Below are positions 24,612 through 32,387 of a stretch of DNA of 64,000 nt, one piece after another. The stretch is from CAWIUB01 sp963839175 (GTDB lineage: Bacteria; Actinomycetota; Actinomycetes; Mycobacteriales; Jatrophihabitantaceae), in assembly GCA_963839175.1 (NCBI GenBank), contig CAWIUB010000050.1, forward strand, positions 124,001-188,000, read 5' to 3'. The notes below the pieces were generated by a model. The model did no database searches. It saw only the letters and a program-made list of their open reading frames with translations, and had not been told where the DNA came from. The position numbers and the translations under genes are program-made. Within the stretch, counting starts at the first letter, position 1, and every line of letters begins with the position of its first letter.

Positions 24612-24904
24612 GCGGCAACCACCAGACCTACGAGGAGATCGCCCAGCCCCTCCGCGACAGCGCCGGCTACCGCGAGGGCTACGACGAGGCCCGCCGAGCG
24701 TTCCTGATCGGCCAGGCGGTGCGCGAGCGGCGCCTCGCCCTCGGCCTGTCCCAGACTGAACTCGCCAGCCGCGCCAGCATGACCCAACCCGCCCTGTCCC
24801 GCCTCGAGGCCGGCGGCGCCGTACCCACCATCCCCGTGCTCGACCGCATCGCCGCTGCCCTCGGCGCCGACCTGATCGTCACTCTGACCCCGCACGCAGC
24901 CTGA
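24608..24904 (+). CDS. HigA-like XRE antitoxin
   Basis: 98 aa. HTH_3 domain at about residues 40-90: VRERRLALGLSQTELASRAS, then MTQPALSRLEAGGAVPTIPV and LDRIAAALGADL. Should bind the preceding toxin and repress the operon. Ends with TLTPHAA. Intact and normal length. Confidence 0.88.
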   Translation: MSGNHQTYEEIAQPLRDSAGYREGYDEARRAFLIGQAVRERRLALGLSQTELASRASMTQPALSRLEAGGAVPTIPVLDRIAAALGADLIVTLTPHAA

Positions 24905-25477
24905 CAAGCGGAGGCGGTACGCACAGCGCGCCCCCATGCCCCAACGGGCGTTGCATGAACTGGAAGCGCTGCATAGGTAAGCAGAAAAGGTCAGGTGACG
25001 CCGCCTTTCGACCATCGCCGCGAACGCCTGCAGCCAGCGCACCCGAGCTGTCTCGTTCTGCGTGCCGAGCGAAGCGTGACAGCACAACCCGTGCCTGGTG
25101 TATATCTCGATGATCGGCGCGGCAGCCGACGCTCGGTAGCGAAGTAGATGCGGCGGGACACCGATCCCATTCCGTTGACTTCGGCCTGTCCAATGTCGAA
25201 TGAACATGACCTCAGGCGGATATCCACGCACTGTCGCAACTGACGCCATTCGGCATTGTCGTGCGTTCCGATCGCTGACGTTCGCGGCTGTCCATCGAAG
25301 ATCGACTCCAGACCTTGATCAACTAATTGACCTTGGCTTGGTCCGCAACAAGTCCGCAAACAATCAGTCAGAGCCATCAGCAACCAACATCATCCGACCC
25401 TGCTCTAGCCCAGCAAATACAGGGCCTCCAGCGGCCTGAGCGAGCATTCGCCGCATAGATCAAGATCGGCTGAAATG
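24905..25477. other. Gap at the right end of the island
   Basis: 573 nt with no recognisable gene on either strand. It contains a direct repeat gtccgcaa-caa-gtccgcaa (about 25339-25358), which could be an arm-type recombinase site at the element end; this is speculative. Confidence 0.4.
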
Positions 25478-25522
25478 GACTACGGATCAAGAGGTTGGGG
25501 GTTCGAATCCCTTCGGGCGCGC
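25478..25522 (+). repeat. Second att copy (45 bp)
   Basis: Exact duplicate of 18258-18302 (3' half of tRNA-Arg). It restores no complete tRNA. The C-terminal integrase remnant starts directly to its right, the position expected for an integrase at the left end of another element integrated at the same site. Confidence 0.93.
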
Positions 25523-25713
25523 AAGCTACAGGCGCGCCGAACTGGTCGAGCGCGTCCCGGTGCATGCCGTCCACCACGTCGACGTAGATCAACTTCGTGG
25601 TGACCGGCGAAACCATGGCCGAGGATGTCCTGAATCTGTTCGAGCGGGACGCCGAGGCTGTACAGCAGCCCCGTAGCGCTACGGGCGCCGTCGCTCAGCG
25701 CGGCCGTACAGAC
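25523..25713 (-). pseudogene. C-terminal fragment of a tyrosine integrase, frameshifted
   Basis: Read on the minus strand the first part gives ARSATGLLYSLGVPLEQIQ and DILGH, and after a one-base shift the next frame gives SPVTTKLIYVDVVDGMHRDA and LDQFGA. Joined, this matches the integrase C-terminus (SATLLxxLGVPLexIQxxLGHsSpxtTxxxYxdv) including the LGH box and the Tyr nucleophile region (LIYVDV). The Arg/His catalytic box is degraded (DGARSATG). It ends against the att copy. It might be the missing part of the stub at 18319-18495 or belong to a second element. Confidence 0.75.
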
Positions 25714-25789
25714 TCATGACGCCGTGGCCGCGCACTGGTGCACCGGTGGAGTCACGCATAGCATGGCCTTCCTGTCCGGGGGTGATGCC

Positions 25790-26179
25790 ATGCTTCAGCA
25801 ATCGGCGAGTACGCACGCAATGGTCGCCGTGAAGGACCTCGACCGCGCGAAGGAGTTCTACTCGGGCACACTCGGGCTGGTGCTGTACGAGGAACGTCCT
25901 GGAGCCGGGATCCGGTACGAGACCCGGGGCGGGACCTGGTTCCTGGTCTACCGGTCCCGGTTTGCAGGCACAGCGCAGAGCACCTGTGTGAGGTTCGAGG
26001 TCGACAACCTAGACGCCACTGTCAAGGATCTGCGGGAGCGTGGCGTCGTGTTCGAGGAATACGACCTTCCCGAGGTGAAGACCGTCGACGGGATCGCCCG
26101 GCATCCCAGCGGCGCTCGCGGTGCGTGGTTTAAGGACCCAGACGGCAACATCCTGCAAATCGGTCAGTACCGCCCGTAG
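25790..26179 (+). CDS. VOC-superfamily (glyoxalase-like) protein
   Basis: 129 aa from ATG 25790, preceded by GGGGGTG. Two beta-alpha-beta-beta-beta units: STHAMVAVKDLDRAKEFYSG with TLGLVLYEERPG, then TCVRFEVDNLDATVKDLRE and AWFKDPDGNILQIGQY. Typical metal-ligand positions are the His in the first strand (THAMV), and the terminal DPDGNILQI carries the usual Glu position as Gln, so metal binding may be altered. The longer upstream frame has no support. Substrate unknown. Confidence 0.82.
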   Translation: MLQQSASTHAMVAVKDLDRAKEFYSGTLGLVLYEERPGAGIRYETRGGTWFLVYRSRFAGTAQSTCVRFEVDNLDATVKDLRERGVVFEEYDLPEVKTVDGIARHPSGARGAWFKDPDGNILQIGQYRP

Positions 26180-26422
26180 GTCGCTCGCGGCTCAACGTTG
26201 GTTCGTCGCGACCTACGGATCATAAGAGGGGTCACAAGACGCTGGCCGTGTGCCCGTGCTGCATGCAGCGGTCAAGCACGGTCACGCTCCGGGCAGCGGC
26301 GGACCCGAGAACATCGGCGAAACTGGGTCCGTGTCGCACTTCCAAGCTGATGGTCACTCGGAACCTGACCCCAGTGCGACCCCAACAGCGGGCCACAACG
26401 CCAGTCGCTCGCACGTCGGAAC
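26180..26422. other. Gap with no confident gene
   Basis: 243 nt. A short minus frame around 26232-26414 contains RFRVTISLEVRHGPSFADVL but gives no recognisable domain. It may be decayed sequence next to the truncated YciI-like gene. Confidence 0.3.
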
Positions 26423-26629
26423 CTAGAGCGCGGCTCCTCTGTCTCGTGTGCCTGCGCTGCCCGTCGCGGTGCTCCTAGTGGCGTCAGTCACCGCAGGAGC
26501 CAGGGCGCCGTTGAGGACGAATGCGTCCGCGGCCTTCGCCTGTTCGTCGAAATCGACCCACGCTTGCACGTCACTCTTGTCGCCGCCCGTCGCGTCCGCG
26601 TCGGCCCACATCAGCATCAGATAACGCAC
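26423..26629 (-). pseudogene. Truncated YciI-like (DGPF domain) protein
   Basis: 68 aa. The N-terminus MRYLMLMWADADATGGDKSD, then VQAWVDFDEQAKAADAFVLN and GALAP, is the start of a YciI-like/DGPF-domain protein; relatives are about 110-120 aa and continue with a VRxRDG...TDGPFAE segment, which is absent here. After APAVTDATR the sequence becomes Arg/Thr/Gly-rich and stops. Likely a gene remnant in the accessory region. Confidence 0.6.
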
Positions 26630-26688
26630 ATCCGCAACCTACGTCGAGGGTCAGACATCGCGCTGTCTAATTCCTGCAATGCGGCGGG

Positions 26689-27066
26689 TTACACGTGGGT
26701 GACGGTGGCGGGGATCTTGCGGCTGGTGATCAGGCGGCGGATGTCGGGCACGTCACTGGTCAGAACGGTGTCGTCCGCGTTCGCGAGTAGCGCGACGTGG
26801 CCGTCGATGACGTCGTTGGTGCGGGCGCGGGCAAGCAGTTCGCCGATGCGGCGGCCGGTGGGTTCGTCGAGGGGCCGTGTGTCGACGCCGGTGAGCGTGC
26901 GGGCGAGGTTGGCCTGGCGAGCTGCGCCACGCCAGGCTTGGGCGAGCGCGGCGGCGCTGGTGCGGACCGGGATGCGCTGTTGTTGGGCGGCTCGCAGCAG
27001 CGCCCCAATCGTGCGGTCGCGCCGGTCGATGCCGATCAGCGCACCCGTGTCGAGGATGAGCGTCAT
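26689..27066 (-). CDS. VapC-type PIN-domain toxin
   Basis: 125 aa. PIN residues are in place: LILDTGALIGIDRRD (first Asp), LAQAWRG with no Glu but the equivalent loop, DVIDGHVALLA (D-x-x-D/H pattern) and VLTSDVPDIRRL (terminal TSD). It should be a Mg-dependent RNase neutralised by the upstream VapB. ATG 27066 overlaps the VapB stop by one base (TGATG). Confidence 0.87.
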   Translation of the reverse strand: MTLILDTGALIGIDRRDRTIGALLRAAQQQRIPVRTSAAALAQAWRGAARQANLARTLTGVDTRPLDEPTGRRIGELLARARTNDVIDGHVALLANADDTVLTSDVPDIRRLITSRKIPATVTHV

Positions 27067-27323
27067 CAGCTGGCCTTGGCCCGCCGACGCGCCGGGGCGC
27101 GCACCTTAAGCACACGAGCGGCGGCCGCGAGCTCGGCGCCGGTGAATGCCCCGGCCTCGGCCTCCCAGGCATCGAGCGCGGCACCGAGTAGTTGGTTGCG
27201 GAGGTGGTCGGCGGCCGCGTCGCTGAGCCAGCGCGACACGCTCAGCCCGGATCGAGCTGCGGCCTGGCGCACCGCCTGCCCGAGTTCGGGGTCCATAGTC
27301 ACCGAGAGTCGATCTACCTGCAT
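27066..27323 (-). CDS. VapB-type ribbon-helix-helix antitoxin
   Basis: 85 aa. The N-terminal VDRLSVTMDPELGQAVRQAA with ARSGLSVSRWLSDAA is a ribbon-helix-helix DNA-binding unit; the C-terminus (FTGAELAAAARVLKVRAP, then Arg/Lys-rich) is the toxin-binding tail. A near-perfect operator palindrome lies 14 nt upstream. Forms the VapBC module with 26689-27066. Confidence 0.86.
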   Translation of the reverse strand: MQVDRLSVTMDPELGQAVRQAAARSGLSVSRWLSDAAADHLRNQLLGAALDAWEAEAGAFTGAELAAAARVLKVRAPARRRAKAS

Positions 27324-27336
27324 GCATACGAGCGTA

Positions 27337-27356
27337 ACGCATACGCCCGTATGCGT
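27337..27356. promoter_or_regulatory. VapBC operator palindrome
   Basis: acgcatacg-cc-cgtatgcgt: perfect 9-bp arms with a 2-bp spacer, 14 nt upstream of the antitoxin start. An additional half-like motif gcatacg lies at about 27323-27331. Strong candidate for the antitoxin/complex binding site. Confidence 0.7.
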
Positions 27357-27368
27357 CAGATGGGCACG

Positions 27369-27869
27369 CTAGGTTTCGCCGCCGATGTCGGACTCGTACG
27401 CCTCGTAGATCAGGTCGGCGCCGCGCTGCTGATGGCGGGCAATGGTGGCGAGCAGTGTGGTGGCCCGGCTGCGGATCTCGTCGACCCGCTCGACGCAGTC
27501 GAGCTCTGCGGTCTGGGCGAGCAACGCCGCGACCTCGTCCCTGATCGTGACGTGTTCGAGGCCGAGCTGCTGCACCGCATGGGAAAGCCGCGGCGCCGTC
27601 TGCACGACGCTTTGGTGCAGGCCGCCCGGCGCCTCGGTGACCGCAATGTGCTCGCGCACGTCCTCCGAAAGCTCGAGCAGGGCGAAGTCCGCGCCGGCGA
27701 CCCAGGCATCCTCCCGTCCGGTCGCGGGCGCGGCGAGTGCGCGACTTACCGCCGCCATCGACTCGAGCAGCTCCGCACGCATCTGCCGCACGGGCGTAAG
27801 CACCGGCTCAGCGGCTGACGTCTCACCGTTGCCGGGGTCGGGGGCCGGAATTTCGGCGGACGTCGTCAT
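27369..27869 (-). CDS. Conserved helical protein, His/Glu-rich (hemerythrin-like pattern)
   Basis: 166 aa from ATG 27869, with GGGAGG at correct spacing. Predicted all-alpha: VRQMRAELLESMAAVSRALA, DFALLELSEDVREHIAVTEA, LHQSVVQTAPRLSHAVQQLG, LEHVTIRDEVAALLAQ and TLLATIARHQQRGADLIYEA. The spacing of H, E and H residues in successive helices (REHIxxTE, GLHQ, LSH, LEH, RHQQRGAD-E) resembles a hemerythrin-type di-iron bundle, which is inference. The N-terminal 35 residues are acidic and disordered. Function not known. Confidence 0.65.
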   Translation of the reverse strand: MTTSAEIPAPDPGNGETSAAEPVLTPVRQMRAELLESMAAVSRALAAPATGREDAWVAGADFALLELSEDVREHIAVTEAPGGLHQSVVQTAPRLSHAVQQLGLEHVTIRDEVAALLAQTAELDCVERVDEIRSRATTLLATIARHQQRGADLIYEAYESDIGGET

Positions 27870-28048
27870 GGAGCCTCCCGGCGTCGGAACCATGACGAAT
27901 GTCTCGCGCGGTGGCCGGATGCGTCAACCAGCAGGCAGCGGCGCACGGCGCGTCGCGCGTGCAGGTCATACCGCGCAGACCGGTCAGCTACGTCGAGCGT
28001 CCGGCGTGCCGCCCAGCCGCGCCGGTCGAAGCGGGGTGAGATGCATGC

Positions 28049-28516
28049 ATGCTTGCTGGGGCCATGGCTCTGGTCGGCGTCGTGGTCGGCGCTGCTCTGT
28101 GCCTCGCAGCCAGCCTCGTCACCGACCGACGACGCGACCGCCGGCATGCCAGGCGCCGGGCGACCGAGGCCAAGCAGGCGTGTTACCAGCGCACACTGCA
28201 GGCGCTCGACCAGCTGCTCACAATGCGATCGGATCATCCCGATCTCGGGATGACCCTGCGCCGCATCACAGCCGACATCACCGAGCTGCGGCTGATCGCG
28301 CCGACGCCGATCGCCGAGCTCGCCGACATGTGTGTGCAGGCCGCACTTGCGCCGGGTGGCGACCCGACGCACACGCCCCAGCTGCGTGCCCGCTTCGTCG
28401 ATTTGGTGCGGGCCGATCTGCTGGCCCAAACCACGCACATCGCCCGGATCTCGCTGCGGTCGCTACGCGCCGCTCCGTCCCGCCATGCCAGACATGCGAA
28501 ACCACGGAGGGTCTGA
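28049..28516 (+). CDS. Hypothetical protein with one N-terminal membrane anchor
   Basis: 155 aa. A single hydrophobic segment (MALVGVVVGAALCLAASLV, residues ~6-24) is followed by a cytoplasmic stretch very rich in Arg (TDRRRDRRHARRRATEAK) and then helices such as LDQLLTMRSDHPDLGMTLRR and ADITELRLIAPTPIAELADM. The positive-inside rule puts the C-terminal domain in the cytoplasm. No family recognised. Start ATG 28049 sits in a run of ATGC repeats (gatgcatgcatgcttgc), so other starts are possible. Confidence 0.55.
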   Translation: MLAGAMALVGVVVGAALCLAASLVTDRRRDRRHARRRATEAKQACYQRTLQALDQLLTMRSDHPDLGMTLRRITADITELRLIAPTPIAELADMCVQAALAPGGDPTHTPQLRARFVDLVRADLLAQTTHIARISLRSLRAAPSRHARHAKPRRV

Positions 28517-28578
28517 CACGTCTAACAGGTATCACACACAGTCACCGGTGCTCCGTCGCACTGTAGGGAGGGCCAGCT

Positions 28579-28869
28579 ATGGAAAGCGAGCAGGCTGCGC
28601 AGCAGCCGCGGTGGGGCCCGCGGGCGCTTGCCGTCGCCATCGTCGCGATTGGCGCGGCGTGGCTCGGCACCGGCATCTCCGGCGCCACCTCGGCCCCAGC
28701 ACACCGGTCAGCCGCCGACGTCCGTCCCTATGCCGCGGCCGGGGCTACTAGCCGACCGACTGAGATCAGCAACGCCAGCATCGAGGACGTGCAGCTAGGT
28801 CTGGGTGGTGGCACGCTCTTGCTCCTCGGCGTCGCTGGCACGCTGGTGGTCCGCGCCCGCCGCAGCTGA
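28579..28869 (+). CDS. Small two-helix membrane protein
   Basis: 96 aa. Helices at about residues 15-36 (ALAVAIVAIGAAWLGTGI) and 73-91 (LGLGGGTLLLLGVAGTLVV) with a Ser/Ala/Arg-rich loop between, ending RARRS. AGGGAG precedes the ATG. The 3' end overlaps the convergent GMC oxidoreductase by 75 nt, which is unusual and means that one of the two C-termini is probably a recent extension. Function unknown. Confidence 0.55.
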   Translation: MESEQAAQQPRWGPRALAVAIVAIGAAWLGTGISGATSAPAHRSAADVRPYAAAGATSRPTEISNASIEDVQLGLGGGTLLLLGVAGTLVVRARRS

Positions 28870-30555
28870 CACGTCGGCGATCACGAACGACAGTGCGGCT
28901 GGCGCATGGGCCGGGACGACCGGATGGGCCGGAAACACCGGCTGGATCCGCCGGTACGGTGCGCCGAGCGCAGGACGCGCGTCGTCCTCGCCGCGGTTGG
29001 GCCACAGGGCCATGGCCCGCTCGGCCTGGGCGGTGATCGTGAGCGCCGGGTTGACGCCCAGGTTCGCGGTCAGCGCTGACCCGTCGACCACATGAACCCC
29101 CGGGTAGCCATACAGCCGGTGGTACGGGTCAATGACCCCGGTCGACGGTGAGTCGCCGATCGAGCAGCCGCCGATGAAGTGCGCCGTCATCGGCACGTTC
29201 AACAGATCGCCCCAGGCGCCGCCCGGCTCGCCCCCGACGTTCTTCGCCAACTGGCGAGCCGCCTGGTTGGCCGCCGGGATCCAGCTCGGGTTGGGTTCGC
29301 CCTCTCCCTGCGCGGACGTCAGCCGGCCCGATCGCTTGCGAGACACGGTGATCGAGTTGTCCAACGACTGCATCGCCAGCAGGATGATGATCCGCTCCGA
29401 CCAATGACGCGGGATGATCGTCCCGAGGATAAGCCGTGGATTGCGCGCGGCGACGGAGACCCATTGCCGTAGCCGGTGGCGCCGGGTGCCGCCATCGGTG
29501 AGCGCGGTAGTCAGCAAGCCCATCGCATTGCTGCCCTTGCCGTACCGCACCGGCTCGATGTGCGTGTCCGGGTCCGGGTGCCAGGACGAGGTGATGGCCA
29601 CGCCCTGCGTGTAGTCGGCCTGCGGGTTCTTGCAGATCGCCCCGACAAGCGACTCGGAGTTGGTCCTGGTGAGATGGCCGAGACGCGAGGAGATCCGTGG
29701 CAGGGTGCTCGCTCGCAGCCGGTGCAGCAGCGTCTGCGTGCCGTACGTGCCGGCTGCGAACACAACCTGATCGGCGGTGAACGTCCGGTCCGGCTTGCGC
29801 GTCCGCCACCGCCCCGTGCGGACGGTGTCGACGCCGTAACTGCCGTCGGCAAGCGGTCGCACACCGGTCACGGTGGTCAGCGGATACATTGCGGCGCCGG
29901 CAGTCTCGGCCAAGCCGAGGTAGTTCTGGTTGAGCGTGTTCTTGGCCCCAAAACGGCAGCCGGTCATGCACGAGCCGCACTCGATGCAGCCGGTGCGCGC
30001 CGGGCCCGCGCCGCCGAAATATGGGTCGGGCACGGTTGTGCCTGGCTCCTTGCGCCCGTCACGTCCGAAGAAGACGCCGACGGGAGTGAGGCGGAACGTG
30101 TCGCCCTTGCCGAACTGCTCGGCGAGCCGTTTCATCTCAACGTCCGAGCGAGTCGTCGTCGGATTGACTGTGACGCCGAGCATCCTCCGCGCCTGGCCGT
30201 AGAACGGGGCCAGCTCGTCGCGCCAGTCGGTGATGTGCCGCCATCGCGGGTCGTCGAAGTACGGCTGCGGCGGCTCATAGAGCGTGTTGGCGTAGTTGAG
30301 CGACCCGCCGCCAACGCCGGCGCCGGCCAGGATGACGACATTGCGGAGCAGGTGGATCCGCTGCATGCCGCGCAGTCCGAGCCGAGGCGCCCAGAGGAAG
30401 TTGCGCGCGTCCCAGGACGTCTTGGGGAGGTTGCGGTCGGTGAAACGCTGCCCAGCCTCCAGCACCCCGACGCGATAGCCCTTCTCGGTCAGCCGCAGCG
30501 CGGTGACGCTGCCCCCGAACCCAGAGCCGATCACGATGACGTCGAAGTCAGCCAC
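28795..30555 (-). CDS. choD: GMC oxidoreductase, ChoD-like cholesterol/steroid oxidase homologue
   Basis: 586 aa from GTG 30555. FAD-binding VIGSGFGGSVTALRLTEKGY, the GMC signature region NVVILAGAGVGGGSLNYANT, the Cys cluster GCIECGSCMTGCRFGAKNTL, and the C-terminal FAD-contact VVDGSALTANLGVNPALTI are all present and closely follow the mycobacterial ChoD (Rv3409c) family. Despite its name the role of this family in sterol oxidation is debated; it may act on another lipid or serve in the envelope. The C-terminal ~35 residues overlapping the convergent gene are Ala/Asp-rich and poorly conserved. A CAGACT hexamer ends 7 nt before the GTG, so the mRNA may be leaderless. Confidence 0.83.
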   Translation of the reverse strand: MADFDVIVIGSGFGGSVTALRLTEKGYRVGVLEAGQRFTDRNLPKTSWDARNFLWAPRLGLRGMQRIHLLRNVVILAGAGVGGGSLNYANTLYEPPQPYFDDPRWRHITDWRDELAPFYGQARRMLGVTVNPTTTRSDVEMKRLAEQFGKGDTFRLTPVGVFFGRDGRKEPGTTVPDPYFGGAGPARTGCIECGSCMTGCRFGAKNTLNQNYLGLAETAGAAMYPLTTVTGVRPLADGSYGVDTVRTGRWRTRKPDRTFTADQVVFAAGTYGTQTLLHRLRASTLPRISSRLGHLTRTNSESLVGAICKNPQADYTQGVAITSSWHPDPDTHIEPVRYGKGSNAMGLLTTALTDGGTRRHRLRQWVSVAARNPRLILGTIIPRHWSERIIILLAMQSLDNSITVSRKRSGRLTSAQGEGEPNPSWIPAANQAARQLAKNVGGEPGGAWGDLLNVPMTAHFIGGCSIGDSPSTGVIDPYHRLYGYPGVHVVDGSALTANLGVNPALTITAQAERAMALWPNRGEDDARPALGAPYRRIQPVFPAHPVVPAHAPAALSFVIADVSAAAGADHQRASDAEEQERATTQT

Positions 30556-30675
30556 GTTGCTCAGTCTGGGGCCTGCTGGAGCAAATCGGCAGCTGTGGCG
30601 AGCCGCCACGCTCAGGCTTGCGATGGCGCCAGTACGCGCTTCCCCGCCGCGACGAGGCGGTCGAAGGGAGCCGGC

Positions 30676-31455
30676 TCAGCCGAAGCGGCCCGAGATGTAG
30701 TCCTCGGTGCGCTGATCAGACGGGTTGGAGAAGATCTTCTCGGTCTCGTTCATCTCGACGAGCTGCCCAGGCTTGCCCAGGCCGGCCAGGTTGAAGAACG
30801 CCGTCCGCTCGCTCACCCGCGCCGCCTGCTGCATGTTGTGAGTGACGATCACGATCGTGTACTTCTCCTTAAGCGTCTGGATCAGGTCCTCGATCGCCAG
30901 CGTCGAGATCGGGTCCAGCGAGGAACATGGCTCGTCCATCAGCAGCACCTGCGGCTCGACGGCGATCGCCCGGGCAATGCACAGCCGCTGCTGCTGGCCG
31001 CCGGACAGCCCAGCTCCCGGCCTCTTGAGTCGGTCCTTGACCTCTTCCCAGAGGTTCGCGTTGCGCAGCGACTTCTCCACTACATTGTCGAGCTCGGCCT
31101 TCTTGATCCGGCCACCTTGCAACTTGAGCCCAGCAGCGACGTTGTCGTAGATCGACATGGTCGGGAACGGATTCGGCCGCTGGAACACCATGCCAATCGT
31201 GCGCCGCACGTCCACCGGGTCAACGCCATTGGCGTAGATGTTGTCGCCGTCGAGGTGCACCTCGCCCTGCACGTGCGCGCCGGGGATGACCTCGTGCAGG
31301 CGGTTGAGCGTGCGCAGCACGGTCGATTTGCCGCAGCCGGACGGCCCGATGAATGCGGTGACGCTGCGCGGCTCGATGGTGAAGGTGCAGTCGCTCACGG
31401 CGAGGAATTTGCCGTAATAGATGTTCAGGTTCTTGCCGTCGATGCGTTTGGCCAT
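30676..31455 (-). CDS. pstB: Phosphate ABC transporter ATP-binding protein
   Basis: 259 aa from ATG 31455 (GAAGGA upstream). Walker A GPSGCGKST, Q-loop FQRPNPFPTMSIYDNV, signature LSGGQQQRLCIARAIA, Walker B VLLMDEPCSSLDP and H-loop IVTHNMQQA are complete and PstB-specific. Energises the PstCA channel for high-affinity phosphate uptake. Last gene of the pstSCAB operon, 11 nt after pstA. The longer open frame upstream is a shadow of pstA. Confidence 0.97.
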   Translation of the reverse strand: MAKRIDGKNLNIYYGKFLAVSDCTFTIEPRSVTAFIGPSGCGKSTVLRTLNRLHEVIPGAHVQGEVHLDGDNIYANGVDPVDVRRTIGMVFQRPNPFPTMSIYDNVAAGLKLQGGRIKKAELDNVVEKSLRNANLWEEVKDRLKRPGAGLSGGQQQRLCIARAIAVEPQVLLMDEPCSSLDPISTLAIEDLIQTLKEKYTIVIVTHNMQQAARVSERTAFFNLAGLGKPGQLVEMNETEKIFSNPSDQRTEDYISGRFG

Positions 31456-31466
31456 GATCGGTTCCT

Positions 31467-32387
31467 TCAGTTCGAGACCTTGCTGAACCGCCCGACGATG
31501 CGGGCGATCAGGTTCAATCCCATGACGATGATGATCAGCGTGAGTGCCGCGCCCCACATGCGATCCGCGGCGTAGTGGATGGTGGTGGCCTTCCCGTTCA
31601 CGAGCACGTGCGTGTTCCCAAGGTTGCCGACCTGGTCGTAGATCATGCCTGGGAGCGAGCCCTGGAAACCGTTGAAGAGGTTGCCGTTCGTGTCCGGGGT
31701 GTACCCGACGAGTATCAGCAACGGCGCGGTCTCGCCAGCCACCCGCGCGATGCCAAGCACGATCCCGGTGATGATGCCGGTGAGTGCCGTCGGCAGCACG
31801 ATGCGAACGATCGTCTTCCACTTGGGCACGCCGAGCGCGTAGGAGGCTTCGCGCAGCTCGTTGGGGACGAGTTTGAGCATCTCTTCGGTGGTACGGACGA
31901 TCACCGGGATCATCAGCATCACCAGAGCCAGCGAAATCAGCCAGCCCGCCCGCTGACCGTGGAATGTCGTGATGAACACGGCGTAGATGAACAATGCCGC
32001 GACGATGGAGGGGATGCCGGTGAGGATGTCGACCATGAACGTCGTAGCGCGGGCCAGAGACCCACGGCCGTACTCGACGAGGTAAATGCCCACCAGCAAG
32101 GCGATCGGCACCGAGATAATCGAGCAGAGCAGGACCTGCTCGAGGGTGCCGAGGATCGCGTGCCACGCGCCGCCGCCCGAGTCGCGGTATGTAATTCCGC
32201 GCTGGCTCTGGGTGAACCAGCCATTGGCCGCTATTGCCTGGATGCCTTTGCTGACCACGGTCCAGAGCAGCCAGACAAGCGGGATCAGCGCGACGCCGAA
32301 CGCTGCGGTGACGAGTACCGTGGCGAGGTTGTTTTTGGCCCTGCGCAGGCGATGGCCCTGCCCAGCGCTTAGAAACGTGGCGCTCAT
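31467..32387 (-). CDS. pstA: Phosphate ABC transporter permease PstA
   Basis: 306 aa, six predicted helices; the BPD-type permease loop is EASYALGVPKWKTIVRIVLP, followed by GIITGIVLGIARVAGETAPL, the family's phosphate-channel Arg/Glu motif (ARVAGETAP). Pairs with PstC to form the transmembrane channel. Starts ATG 32387 overlapping pstC by 4 nt (ATGA). Confidence 0.96.
   Translation of the reverse strand: MSATFLSAGQGHRLRRAKNNLATVLVTAAFGVALIPLVWLLWTVVSKGIQAIAANGWFTQSQRGITYRDSGGGAWHAILGTLEQVLLCSIISVPIALLVGIYLVEYGRGSLARATTFMVDILTGIPSIVAALFIYAVFITTFHGQRAGWLISLALVMLMIPVIVRTTEEMLKLVPNELREASYALGVPKWKTIVRIVLPTALTGIITGIVLGIARVAGETAPLLILVGYTPDTNGNLFNGFQGSLPGMIYDQVGNLGNTHVLVNGKATTIHYAADRMWGAALTLIIIVMGLNLIARIVGRFSKVSN

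Larger units (their letters stand above)
18303..25522. mobile_element. Genomic island at tRNA-Arg(ACG)
   Basis: 7.2 kb bounded by the 45-bp direct repeat. Cargo in order: N-terminal integrase stub, DUF433/DUF5615 toxin-antitoxin pair, an IS701-like element with a nonsense mutation, a possibly frameshifted hypothetical gene, an IS1182-family element, a HigBA-like pair, and ~570 nt without recognisable genes. No intact integrase remains inside, so the island is probably immobile. Because the integrase C-terminal remnant lies outside the right repeat, the locus has likely seen at least two tandem integrations or an internal rearrangement. Confidence 0.82.

Noticed and set aside
24905..25477. Minus ORFs 24446-25249 and 24991-25383
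   Set aside because: Low-complexity frames without start context or domains; the first runs over the HigBA-like genes.
25377..25616. Minus ORF containing EGIRTPNLLIRS
   Set aside because: This phrase is the well-known artefact of translating the 3' half of a tRNA antisense; here it comes from the att copy at 25478-25522.
29476..31575. 699-aa plus-strand ORF
   Set aside because: Antisense to the GMC oxidoreductase and pstB; composition is that of a GC-rich shadow frame.
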